From Glandiceps talaboti (lineage: Eukaryota; Hemichordata; Enteropneusta; Spengelidae), in assembly GCF_964340395.1 (NCBI RefSeq), contig NC_135552.1, positions 28,631,681-28,695,680 of the forward strand: a stretch of 64,000 nt of DNA, written 5' to 3'. Positions 1-12,100 of this stretch are shown here, one piece after another. The notes beneath the pieces were generated by a model that was not told the origin of the DNA, did no database searches, and was given only the letters and a program-made list of their open reading frames with translations. Both the position numbers and the translations under genes were made by a program. Every line of letters starts with the position of its first letter. The first letter of the stretch is position 1.

Positions 1-2
1 TA

Positions 3-2946
3 GTGTCTACCACAACAGGAATATCAAGTCAGGAGGCCTTGAATTACACCACTAATATAGTTATACCATCAGAAACAGCTGAGCTGTACCAAGAATACAT
101 CCTGGATGAAACACCACAGGTGATCAGTATAACAGCCAGCGATCCAGATGACTTGGACCTAGTATTTGGTAATGGCGATGTGATTACCATTACGTTTGAT
201 AGAAATACTGACATGCCTCCTACCAAAACAAAGTCTGACTTAGATAAGATTTTCATGTTTGATCCACCACTGGGAACTGATTACAGTGGGAATTGGAAAA
301 CCTATCAAGAACTGGAAATAACAATAACAGATTCCTCCTACCAGAACAGAGATAATAGTGATATCACCAATGTTTCTTTCACTTTCACACATAACATTCT
401 TTACTCTGGGCAAGAATTCACTGGTCAGTACCCTTACCTACCTACATCAATACCTAACTGTGTGGGTATAAATGTATGTGGTGGAAATGCAACTGCACTT
501 ACCATTGGTATTTGCAGTGAAGATAGCCTATCCTGCCGAGCAACCGGCACATACCACATCACGGGCGGAAACTTTGGAATTGGCAAACCAGCTAACTCAA
601 TTTGGTGGATCATCCTGGCATTGATCTCAGGTGTCCTCTTCTTGGTGATTGTTATTATTATTTGTATCTTCTGCTGTCAGAAGAAGAAACATCAAGAGAA
701 GGAAATAAGTGATGAAACGACTAAGTTTCGACCTGTTTCATCTACTCAAGACCCCTGGCTAAGTAAACCTGAGAAGTCATTAAAGGAAGGACGTACAGCG
801 CCAGCACTGATTCCACCATTGATATTATTCAAACCTGCTACTCAGAATAAGAAAGTTGTTGACGATGTCAGTAAAGCTGAGTACAAGAAGAGACAGGTTA
901 ACATGGACTCTCCTAAACAACACAGTAAGGTAAATAATTCTAACAATTTCTAGAAAGCTAAGCAATAATATTACATTATGTGTGTACACTTACTAGTGGT
1001 GAAATACCAGAAACTTTATAGCATAGCTGCATGCAAAATGATACACAAATTAGGGCACAATCATTCCTTGAACACAAAATCGTGAGATTGCATAGTATGA
1101 TTTTTATGGAACTTTGCTGTTTTGGATAAATATGTAATGAGTACAGAACGTTCAACCCCATGTCTTGTGAGTGCTAGGGTGGGTACTCAGTGGTATTTAA
1201 ACTTGTGTTAGCAGTGTTTTCTGCTGTACTTTAACTCCCTAGGTATGAAGACAGAGAACACTGCAAGGACTTATACTAATACCCAAGTATACCACATTTG
1301 CACTTGTATATCTGTGGGTTCTGTCATAGAACCTAATGTCATGTTTATGCTAGACTGTCGACAGTCATTTGTGCCTTCTTTGCTACATTTCATGTAAAAC
1401 AAAGCCGTCGCCTCGCTCCTTAGCACTGAATTCTAATAAGTACTGATAGGAACTGCGAGTGCCAAAGGCTCGTGCCTCTGACACTCACTGTTCAATCAGT
1501 ACGCAGTTATAGTATTGCTCCGGATCGGAGTGAGGTGACAACTTTAGTTTTAGATAAAATATAGCAAAAAAGGCATGAACGACTGTCGACAGTCTATGTT
1601 TATGCTAACGCAATTCATTGTGAATGACTGAATGTATGTAATAGTGTATGTGTGAATGTTTGTGTCATGTATGTATCACCAAGTATGTATGTGTGCATGC
1701 ATGAATGTGCGTTTATATTTATGTTCCATAAATATTAAAACGTCATACTTACTTGTATTATTTCCACAGAGTGAAGCAAGAGAAACAGATCCAAGTGTGC
1801 CTGCTATGTTTCCAGACATCAGAACAGCTTTGTTACTTCACCAGTCTCCAAACCAAAGTAGCAAGTCAAGTGAGCACAAAGACAAAGACACTCTGACACA
1901 TCCTCATTCCCCATCTAAATTACACTCAAAACACTTAGAACAACCTCTTGTAAGACACAACTCGGAAATAGATATGTCAGCACCATCCAAAGATGATGAA
2001 ATCATACCTCATTATAAAGGATGGCAGAAACAAAGTGTTGGCCAACCTCCACCAGACTGGGAGAAAAAACATGCAAAGAGTCAAATTAAGAATAACATAC
2101 CACCGAGTCGACGTGCTGACCCTGTACATGAAGCACTATTAGCAGGACATAAAAACTCACTTCAGAATACATCAAATGCAATGAGCCAGACACTGTCTAA
2201 GATGTCAGGTTCCACTCCTCAAACATATTTACACAGCAGATCAGCCAGCATGCCAGATTCTGCAGTAGAGGCAGTCGCCGCAGCAAGCACTCACACTCCA
2301 ACAGACCCTCTGTATAGGAAGTTCATGCCAAATCATTTCCGTGAGAGACGAGTTTCTCCATCTGAAGGGGACATTTCAAATGCCAAAATAGATGGATTTG
2401 GTTCATTTGAAGATGAACTTGATATTGAAGCTGAGGCAAAGAAAAGAGACAAGTTGAAGAGGAAATCTGATTCTAGTCTCTACAGTCAGGATGATTACGA
2501 ACTTAGAAATCTTGTCAGGTAAATTATGTTTGCATATTCTTGTGTAACTTTGAAGGGCTAAAGTTTCTTTTTCAGATGGCAATGAAAATGTACCTTAAGA
2601 ACAGACAAGATCTGACATGTTTGTCAGAACTTGTCCAAAGGTAGTGATCATGACATAATACATATTTGTTAACAAAATAATACACTTCACCCAAATATGT
2701 GCATTGGATGACCAATCAACTACTGAACTTAAACTGTTGGGAGGAACTGTGCAGGAACCTTCCAAATTGTAAATATATTTCATGGTTGACTTGATTAACT
2801 CTTCAAATAATGAGTATTCCTCATGTTTTTTTGTCTTTGTATTTTGCAGGGGCAGTCTGCATGAGTATCCATTGTATAGTTCAGCCGATAGTCTACATGA
2901 CATTCTGGCAAGACATACTAAACAAAGAGACTCTTCCAAATTTTAA
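3..2946 (+). CDS. Single-pass membrane protein, 3' part (partial)
   Basis: Three exons, 3-929, 1770-2518 and 2850-2946, join in frame (590 codons plus TAA). Donors are AAG|GTAAAT and CAG|GTAAAT; acceptors are TTTCCACAG and ATTTTGCAG. The window cuts the 5' end: the first codon seen is GTG with no ATG, so the protein starts upstream. The N-terminal part looks extracellular: Asp-rich stretch ASDPDDLD near residue 46, N-glycosylation sequons and paired cysteines. One strongly hydrophobic segment (about residues 199-225, starting IWWIILALISG) is followed by CCQKKK, which predicts a type I topology. The cytoplasmic tail of about 360 residues is Ser/Thr/Lys-rich and low in complexity, and ends in TKQRDSSKF. 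I do not recognise the family. The exon structure is well supported; the function is unknown. The last codons are also the first unit of a 3'UTR tandem repeat. Confidence 0.75.
1352..1595. mobile_element. 244-bp MITE with 49-bp TIRs and 11-bp TSD
   Basis: Both ends are AGACTGTCGACAGTC or its complement, itself containing a 14-bp palindrome. The imperfect terminal inverted repeats extend to about 49 bp. The element is flanked by a perfect 11-bp direct repeat ATGTTTATGCT at 1341-1351 and 1596-1606. No ORF is present, so it is non-autonomous. The long TIRs and TSD length fit Mutator-like elements; that assignment is inference. It sits in the intron between exons 3-929 and 1770-2518 of the membrane-protein gene. 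Confidence 0.85.
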
Positions 2947-3330
2947 TTGAGCCATGTTAAACACAGAGACACTTCCAAGTTTTATAATCGTTCTGTATTA
3001 AACAGAGAGACACTTCAAGTTTGATAATAGTTCTGTGTTAAACAGAGACACTTCCAAGTTTTATAATAGTTCTGTTTTAAAGAGAGAGACACTTCCAAGT
3101 TTTATAATCGTTCTGTGTTTACAGAGAGACTCTTCCAACTTATATAATCATTCTTTGTGAAACAGTTATACTTCCAATATTCAAGATTCACTTGTTCCAT
3201 ATTACATAGAGAGACGAGTCTAAGTTTTGAATTCCATGTTAAACAGAGAGATTCAGTTATTCAATATTACCACAGTAAGACACGTCAAAGTTCTTATTTG
3301 TTTTGTGTCAAATAGTGAGACACTTTCAAG
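2918..3330. repeat. Decayed tandem repeat overlapping stop codon and 3'UTR
   Basis: Units of roughly 50-60 bp built on AAACAGAGAGACACTTCCAA followed by GTTTTATAAT recur with drift at least six times. The first recognisable unit is the coding end of the membrane-protein gene (ACTAAACAAAGAGACTCTTC, encoding TKQRDSS), so the array starts inside the ORF and continues beyond the stop codon. Confidence 0.75.
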
Positions 3331-3887
3331 CAGTTATGAATGTTCAACAAAGACCCGTCCAAATTTTTGTTATCCAATGTTGCAGACTTCAAGTTCGTCA
3401 TTCATTATTTCATAGTGTTAATATTTCCATATGTGGAATAGAGTTAATCTACATACATGATATTTACAATATTGTTACAAGTTAGCTTTGCTTATTACTC
3501 AGTCATCAAAGTAATGATAGAAATGTACAATTTACATTCAGATACTGTCTCTACACATTTGATACAGTACAACATGCTATAAATGCAATTACAATCACAA
3601 AAGGCCAAGATACACAAGGACTCTGGTGAGTAATTCATAAATCACATGTCTAGGCTAGCAACTACAACTGAGTATGTATATGGGGGCAGTTTGAGAAACA
3701 ACTTGTGATGAATTGCAGAAAATCCAACATGTCAGAATGCACCTGGTGATGTCACAAGGTGCTGCGATTATGTGTGTACACAGAGCAATACGGCGTATTC
3801 CGGTTATCGAACTTCCGGTTGTTTCGCAGGAAAGTATCGCGAGAGGGCGCACCATATCTGACAAAGTGAGGGCCAGAATTTTCGTCA

Positions 3888-4260
3888 TGGCATCTAATAG
3901 TATGGCGATGTATGAAGCTGTCAACAAAATGGGCGTAAAAGAACTCCGTGCATTCATAAAAGAGTGGAAAATTACTACTTCTAAATCTACTAGATATCGC
4001 CAGAAATGCAGTCAACCTTGGTCTTGAAACACTAGAAAATGATAATTTTCTGAGAGAACGGAAGAGGAGACGAATAGTGGATGTCGGGCATCAAAAGATA
4101 GAACTAATCGACAGCGGAAACATTGAAAGTTGGACGGAGGACCTTCGAAATATACCCGATGTAGACATGATAAACATATTTCTTTACCTTACTGGTGTCT
4201 GTTGCTTGACAAAAGAACGATTAGAAAATTACAAATCTGACAACAGCTTCCAATCTGATT
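3888..4260 (+). pseudogene. Broken SAP-like ORF inside the 2.1-kb element
   Basis: From an ATG at 3888 the frame reads MASNSMAMYEAVNKMGVKEL and on to IKEW, which resembles the first helix of a SAP-type DNA-binding domain. After about 30 codons the similarity moves to another frame (ARNAVNLGLETLENDNFLRE), which implies a frameshift near 3990. The second frame stays open to about 4250, where the first fold-back MITE is inserted. SAP modules at the N-terminus are common in transposon-derived proteins of marine invertebrates; the specific family is inference. No catalytic domain is visible. Confidence 0.4.
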
Positions 4261-4492
4261 AAAATCCGATGTAGATGTTGGCTGATCGTTCATTGCTATT
4301 TTACCTTCGTTATTTTGCCTGAATTGACCTTCTTCGCACATGTTTACATTTTTTAGCTTGCCTGATCGCCTCCTCTACGATCAGGCTAAAAAATGTAAAC
4401 ATGTACCAAGAAAAATAATATCAGGCAAAATAACGAAGGTAAAATAGCAATGAACGATTAGCCGACATCTACATCGGATTTTAATCAGATTG
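4251..4492. mobile_element. Fold-back MITE, copy 1, TSD AACAGCTTC
   Basis: The element is almost entirely two inverted arms of about 110 bp, beginning CAATCTGATTAAAATCCGAT and ending with the complement. The arms can fold into one long hairpin. A perfect 9-bp direct repeat AACAGCTTC flanks it (4242-4250 and 4493-4501). Inserted into the SAP-like ORF remnant. Confidence 0.9.
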
Positions 4493-4908
4493 AACAGCTT
4501 CCAGCTACAGTCATTGCAATATTGAGAGTTCGGTCGACAATTACCAAGCCACATGTTTATATTGTAACTGATGTCGCCGCATACTTAGGCCTTTCTTGTT
4601 TATTAGAACAGTGGTGTAGCACCACGGGTGAAATCATAAAACTTTGTCCGGAAAAAAACATTTCATGTACTGGTTATAAGTTGGCATAAACATATTTGTA
4701 TTGATATACTCATCTTTACTATCACACTTTGGTTAGCTTGCTATTCTTCATTCAGGACCATCAGTGTATAAAAAACCCCATTGAAGTCGGCAACGAATCA
4801 TAAATATTGTTATTGTGATTGATGTACCACACCGCCCACCCCTTCAATGAATCGGCCTTCCATGTAACGTTTACGTGGTTCACTCATCATACCATGTCTA
4901 GTTTATAC

Positions 4909-5131
4909 CGATCTGATTAAAATCCGATGTAGATGTCGGCTGATCGTTCATTGCTATTTTACCTTCGTTATTTTGCCTGAATTGACCTTCGTGGTACATG
5001 TTTACGTTTTTGTCCTGATCGGTAGAGGAGGCGATCAAACATGTACCACGAAGGTCAATTCAGGCACAATAACGAAAGTAAAATAGCAATGAACGATTAG
5101 CCGACATCTACATCGGATTTTAATCAGATTG
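4909..5131. mobile_element. Fold-back MITE, copy 2
   Basis: Same arms as copy 1 (ATCTGATTAAAATCCGATGT through TCGGATTTTAATCAGATTG) with a shorter, diverged centre. Flanks AGTTTATAC (4900-4908) and GTTTTATAC (5132-5140) are an 8/9 target-site duplication. Also nested in the 2.1-kb element. Confidence 0.88.
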
Positions 5132-5693
5132 GTTTTATACAAGCTGCAATAACTGTAGCGTATATTGTGATTTTGAGGGTTCTTTCCTCTGTTTTTGTAC
5201 CTTTTTCCGTTCCGATGTTTGACTGGAAGCAATCGCTACACTTTCTCCAACGGTAACGCAAATGGACGAGGTCACACTGAAAACGTGAGTGAGATGTCAG
5301 TGTACTACCCGTTTCAAAATGTTGCTACTTTTGGGTTTTCCTCACGGTCGAATTGCAGAGCCAAACTTACGCGAAATATTAGGAGAACAAGAGGTTAATT
5401 TGCTATTTCGTTATTTGATGGGCGATAATGCAATATTATAGCGTAAAGTTACGGGGAATGACAGAAAATCTTTAGTCAGTGGTTACGATGCCTATAGACT
5501 CTATGCTTTGCAACAATGCTCTACAATTCTGGCCCTCACTTCCGGTTCTAAAACAGCGCCCCTAGTGGTCAAACAATCATATCTTTTATCTTTTCGGGGC
5601 TTCTTCGATAACCGGAATACGGCGTATTAGTTGTATGCGATGAATTGCTAAGTGAGTTACTCACCAAATTGCCTCATGTATCTTGACCTTTTA

Positions 5694-8600
5694 ATAGATG
5701 CAGAAAAGTGTTATCATAGATGATAGACAGTCTAGAATGTAACAAGGTATGATAAAGCCAAAGAATGATGTGAGAGGGCGCCCTCAGTGTACAGTTAGGG
5801 TCATCAATATAGTATATGTGACTGCCATTGTTTGTTTATCTTCTGTTTATCCATTTTCTCCAAAAAACAAATGGGTGGTGATTTCTTTTGTATTTATGTT
5901 GTATATTTTGTAATTTTACAAAAATCATAAATTGTCACACACAAAAAGAAATCAAAATTTACCACCAAAGAAAGAAAATACATTTTTGAGTTACATTGAT
6001 AAGTAGTAAATAAATGTATGGCATTTCTCGCAGTATCTGTTACAAATATAAATTAAATCAAATTAAACCTTTGGTTCTGTTCAGTTTATACTTGGAATAA
6101 TAGCAAATACAGGTTGATGTTTTAGTTTAGCATGTTTATAGTATTGTCACTGTTTCTTTTTCTGTGTCTGCATTCTTTTTTTTTCATCCTGATGATAATT
6201 CTGCTTTCCAGTTGTTTGTTTATTTTCAAGATAGTTGCTTTAACAGCATACCAAACATACTACCTGATAGTAAAGATATGATTTTAATGATGTATAACTT
6301 ACAAGGTACTCAGAGAACAACCAAAGAATAATTTAAAATTGAGTTGAGAGGATAGCCTATAAACATAAACATTACACGTCGTTCTTGCAAACCAGAGCTG
6401 ATATATCTTCTGTGACAAAATATTATTACACTGCAAAACATTGATGGGTCTTGGATGGTGCCACAACAGAGGCTGTGGTTTATGACAGTGATTACAAGTA
6501 AGAAACTGACAATCGTTGTCAATACTAGGTCTTAAAGCAAGGCTGTATGGATGAGAATGGTATTGTTAATCAGTCATAACATTTAATTTTTACTCCTGAA
6601 ACATTTGTGACAGACAAATACTACCAAGTCGTATGAACTCAATTTACTAAATTTCTTTATAGGGTCACTTGGTTTTTTGTCTTCCACATATTTTTAATGA
6701 CTTACATAGACACACTGATAGCACAAAAACAGGTAATACCATGCTTTCAACACATCATCAACATCAACAACATAATATCAGATGAGACAAGTTCAAAATG
6801 GGAAACATGATATTTCAATATTAGTGTCTGTAGATGTGAATCATCACATCATTCAGTTGTTGTGGAAGATGGAAAAAGTGTGTGGTGTCATTGACTTTCT
6901 GAACCAGTTACTTTTGTTGTAATCCTAGTGAATTATAAATTCCACTGCCACTCTCCTCACAACCACAATTAGTGTGCAACCATCATGTATGTGTGTCACT
7001 CAAAACCAGAAAATGGTGCCATTCTCACCCATACATACCTCTACATGTAGAGGGAGAAGACAGGTGACAAAGGGTAATTCCTGCTACTTTCTTGTTTGGG
7101 TATGATATTGTATTTTTTTTATGTATTAATAATGAGATGTATTAATCCTTAAGATTTACTATAATTCAGCAATTGCATGACAAATGTCCGAGACATTTAA
7201 CTTATATGTACATGTATTGCCTATACTAAATTGTTTGATATGTACCTGAATGTAAATATCCAAAGATATTAATTGATGTTAAATCTTTCAATTTGAAATT
7301 AATTGAAATGTTGATGTTTTCATGACATTATCATTGTTGTAATAAAATATGAAGTATTCATAACTGATGCTGTGCATTTTATTTGTCTGTGATTGTGCAA
7401 ACTGACTGAAAAACTACATTTGGGTGACATGTTGTAAAAAAGACAAAAGTTAACGATAACATTGACGTTGGTGGCGCACTTCGATAGCAAGCATATAGTG
7501 TGCGCCAAGAACTGTTAGTGTTGAATGCTTCTGATATACTTGTATTTTCTAGACATAATAATGATAATAACGTTCTTAGTGATGAATATTAAATGATATA
7601 CAGATACACTTGAGTGTTGAAGGGTACTGATTTTAAATTGTTTTCTAAACATACTGCAGACAATAATGCTGGTAAAAAAAATATTGCTTTTATTGTTCAA
7701 AAAGCAAAAAGTCAACAAAATGCTCAGTGACCTGATTCAAGTTCTTTGTGTTTACATTACTTCTTTTGAATTGAATGATATGCCATCAATATGAATTCAA
7801 AGAAAAACTTTGAAAATACTTTGGGCAGTGTAGTGGCAATAAAAAAGTGATTTTGACAACTTACATTTCAATTCTCTGTTTACATTTTATGTACATGAAA
7901 TGTACATCCTGTATCTGAAAAAGGTACACATCTTCATTATTGAAAAGTTCAATACATATAAAAGAAATGTATGGTATAACAAGCAGTCACATGAAAACTA
8001 CTACATAGTGTAACTTGAGTTTAAACTATACTTTTGACAAGTAAAGTTGCTGCAGTGGGTCGGAGTGTGACAAACGTGATCAAAATACAGGTTTACATTA
8101 TGTCACATAATGAATGTTCATGCCAGTTAGAAATTACCATGTACAAATGTGAAACACTTGTTCAGTTATTTGGATGAAAATGAAGGGTATGGAAATGTAG
8201 ATGAAAGTGAAGTGAAGTCATGCAATATTCTCAAAAAAATCTGAAAATTACTTTTCATCAAATTCTGAAACTTGGTTCACTTTCTTATGATTTGAACAAA
8301 TGTATTGCACTTAAATATCTAACTATCTTGTCTACAGGAAAAAAGTTTTTTAACTTCAGCCTTTTATACAATCATGGCCTTGTATCTAAAATATACTGAC
8401 ATAGTGTGCACTGTATTTCTGTCATCACCTTATTTCTGAGTAAGTAAATCAAATCTTTGAATCTGCAGTTTTATCACACACACACAATATCATTCAAGAC
8501 TTTACAAGGTTTAAAATTACTCTCAAAATATAACCCCATGTATGTTCTTTTTTTGTTCAATATTTCTTGAACCTCTTCCCAAACATATTGGAAAGACACA

Positions 8601-9113
8601 CAATGTTAAGTACATACATTTGTAATACTCCCCAACCATAGTCGCCAGTGCTTTCGCCAAGAAACGAGAGGGTGAACTGAGTTGAAAATAAGAAATCAAG
8701 GCCATGCCATGTGTAGCGAAGAGTCACATACCCTTTTAAACTGTCTAGAATATACAAATTTAAAACCAAAGTATAGAAAGAGGGCAGAGTGACAATGTTT
8801 TCACTAGTTGGGTATACAGACAACAAAAAATACTACTGTTTGGTACAGCAAGTTAGATTACCTTGAGTTTGAGACACGTCATATTGGCACATTCACATTA
8901 CACTCCAGGCAAACTGTATCAATGTTTTTGACGTAACAACTCTCCAATCATCTCTTTTATGAAAATAGAGTATTTCAGTGAAGATTTACACTCGGTGTAG
9001 ATGCAATAAGCTTCATTTTGTCCGAGTTCCATAAATTAAATTCTTGATTCTTTCACTTGCACTGAATCCCAGCTCTTCACCTGCTGATTGTCATCCCCTG
9101 GGTTCTGTCATTG
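5694..9113. other. Intergenic DNA without recognisable genes
   Basis: About 3.4 kb of AT-rich sequence. Only short, unconvincing ORFs on either strand, no splice-consistent coding run and no clear transposon ends. The part next to 9114 probably holds the CNOT9 3'UTR, but no canonical AATAAA could be fixed for it. Confidence 0.5.
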
Positions 9114-12100
9114 TCACTGAGTCGGGAGGGGGATACCCCCAGGGGTTGTGGTAGCAGTGTCTGTAAGGTTTTTAATCAGCTGGGCTAGCCAACGTTTAGT
9201 GGAGTTATCATCTTTCAACACAGCTGCAAATGTTGTGTCCTTGAGCTGATCAGGAAGACATTGGCGCAGTGCTTCTCTTGCTCTACAATGGAAAAATTCA
9301 AATGAAGAACTTTATCATTGAGAAGTGAATCAAGGCAAATATGGAAATAAATTCTACAACAATTTTATTTATTTGTTTATTTATTTATCTATTTATTTAT
9401 TCTACAAAAATGTTTTCTATTTGATTATGGATAGGAAATAAATAATTATCTGTTTGGTGAAATTAGAACTTAGTCTTACATTGTCTTCCATAACAATGCC
9501 AAGCCTTCAATTACTTTCATCCTCCTCCATACTGTACACAGTGCAATGTCTCTTTACAAAACAATTTCTCCCATACCTTTGACAATGAAATGCACTTTGC
9601 ATAATCTGTTTGGGTAATACCTTACCAGCTGAAGTGTAAGGTCATTTATCAGCTGAGGTGTTAACAAAATTATGGTCGAAGTTCCTTTTAAATCACAAAG
9701 TTATTCCTTGTTTCCTGTTCACTTGTAACCTTACACATTGTCACAAGACAACATACATGACAACTTGGACAATCAATACCAGGAGTAGACATAACTTTAC
9801 CAATGTTAATAGTTGACAATCTTACCTGGGATTATCTGAGAGTCTCAAATAACACCTGACTACATGCTTCAGTAGTCTGGCTGAAGGTTCTTTGGCTAAC
9901 TGTAATACCATTTTACCCTGTAATGGTGGTAAGAAATAAGGAAAGTTACAATATACTGTATTTATTTCTGGTTGTAAAACCAGCAAATTGACAGTTTAAC
10001 AAAGCCTGTCAACATGCACGGGTGAAACATTTCTTATAAGTAAATAGAACCCTTGGTCATGATACAAGAACTAATTATCGATATTTCCTTTCACTTTCAA
10101 GCCAGAAAGATAGATGGGCACATGGAGATGTAGTATTTCTACAGTCATTGGTACTTACCAGAATCATGGCTACACTATGTCTAATGTAGTATGTGTATGT
10201 GTCAACAGAGCTATCACCATTGGTACTTACCAAAATCATGGCTACACTATGTCTAATGTAGTATGTGTATGTGTCAACAGAGCTATCACCATTGGTACTT
10301 ACCAAAATCATGGCTACACTATGTCTAATGTAGTATGTGTATGTGTCAACAGAGCTATCACCATTAGTACTTACCAGAATCATGGCTACACTATGTCTAA
10401 TGTAGTATGTGTATGTGTCAACAGAGCTATCACCATTAGTACTTACCAGAATCATGGCTACACTATGTCTAATGTAGTATGTGTATGTGTCAACAGAGCT
10501 ATCACCATTGGTACTTACCAAAATCATGGCTACACTATGTCTAATGTAGTATGTGTATGTGTCAACAGAACTATCACCATTGGTACTTACCAGAATCATG
10601 GCTACACTATGTCTAATGTAGTATGTGTATGTGTCAACAGAACTATCACCATTGGTACTTACCAAAATCATGGCTACACTATGTCTAATGTAGTATGTGT
10701 ATGTGTCAACAGAACTATCACCATTGGTACTTACCAGAATCATGGCTACATGTGAAAATCTTTCATATGTTTGACATATGTAAGACAAACCAGTCTCATC
10801 AAGCAATATCTTTTGTAAAATAAAAGTTGCAACCTGGAGAGGAACATGAAAAAAAGAGAAAATTCTGTTAGCACAAGATCATTTCAATACTTCTGTACTA
10901 AAATTTGTGAACTATCTCATAAACTTGACATGTAAACAAGCAACCATTAGATGGCTGTTCAATGTACATCAGTTCAACCTCACAGGGAGTTATTGGCAAC
11001 TACAATTACAATGATACATTTTGTATTTGTGTCTTTAGCACAAATTTGGAATACATGTGCTGGGTTAGCTGATAATCATAAACACTAACAAGTTGACAGT
11101 GTCAAGGAATTTTAATGGCAATGTTACATGTAACACAGCACTAGGCTTTGATCAAACAAGTCTGATATTCTAAGACTCACTTTCGCTTGATCCACTCATG
11201 AAAAATCAGCTGAAAAACACCATAAACACTTATGCAAAAACCTCCGAGTACCCACAATGGCACTCATGCAGCATGGGGTTTTGTTATTGTTATCTGAATC
11301 TGCAATGTTCAATGACATTACTGGTTGTACTTACAGTTTTAGAGAGTTCACTACCACTCTCCATAATTCTTAAACAAAGTGGAATGATTTCAGTGGTGAG
11401 TAAGAAAGTAATAACATCCTGTTCATCTGTCTGTAGGGTGTGGAAAAATCAAACATCATGCAACGTCAACATCTATTCAAACAATGAAAGCAAAACTGAA
11501 GGTTTTGTCCACACCAGTCGACTTTTTCTACAGTCCAATGTTCTGGTATGGTCACATGATTCCAGTGATGAATCATGTGACAAAGAATGGAATCTTACAA
11601 GTGTAAATTAATATCAATATCATGCAATATAGCAAACACCACACTTTAAACCATAAATTTTCATTGGTGAATGATTTGACACATGTATGGGGTATGTTGC
11701 TTTCTTGCTATTTGTTGAAAACATTGTATCAATAATTCTATCAATACTGTACATGTCAGTCTGAGAAGCTAAAGTAAGCATTCAATAGCAAAGTACCCAT
11801 ATAGAATTAATATAGAATTACAGATTGTATTAAATTATGAATATTGTGCTACTTGTTGGTACAAATGTAGCATGGCATCACACAGATATCACTAATACTA
11901 TAGCAGTACACAATGCTCAACTCAAATTCTCGCTTTACAGTTCTACACTTACAAAACTTACATTAACAAGTGCTCCAATTACACCTAAAGTGGTTAGCCT
12001 TAGATACTCAAACTTTACAGTTCTACACTTACAAAACTTACCTTGACAAGTGCTCCAATTACACCTAAACTAGTTAGCCTTAGATACTCAAATGGTCTGG

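Larger units (their letters stand above)
3600..5693. mobile_element. Decayed 2.1-kb inverted-repeat transposon
   Basis: The outer ends are inverted copies. Left has GGCCAAGATACA then CTGGTGAGTAATTCAT (3602-3640); right has the complement (about 5655-5693). Further in, the arms stay collinear: GCGTATTCCGGTTATCGAA at 3792-3811 matches the complement near 5607-5627, and AGTGAGGGCCAGAATT near 3867 matches the complement near 5530. The arms are degenerate, about 150-300 bp. The interior carries a broken SAP-like ORF and two nested fold-back MITEs. I saw no clear target-site duplication, so the limits are approximate. Confidence 0.5.

Noticed and set aside
10075-10806. 243-codon ORF through the 72-bp array as a repeat protein gene
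   Set aside because: Its start is the middle of a CNOT9 exon and the rest is intron-side minisatellite; the conserved protein skips it by splicing at the first donor.
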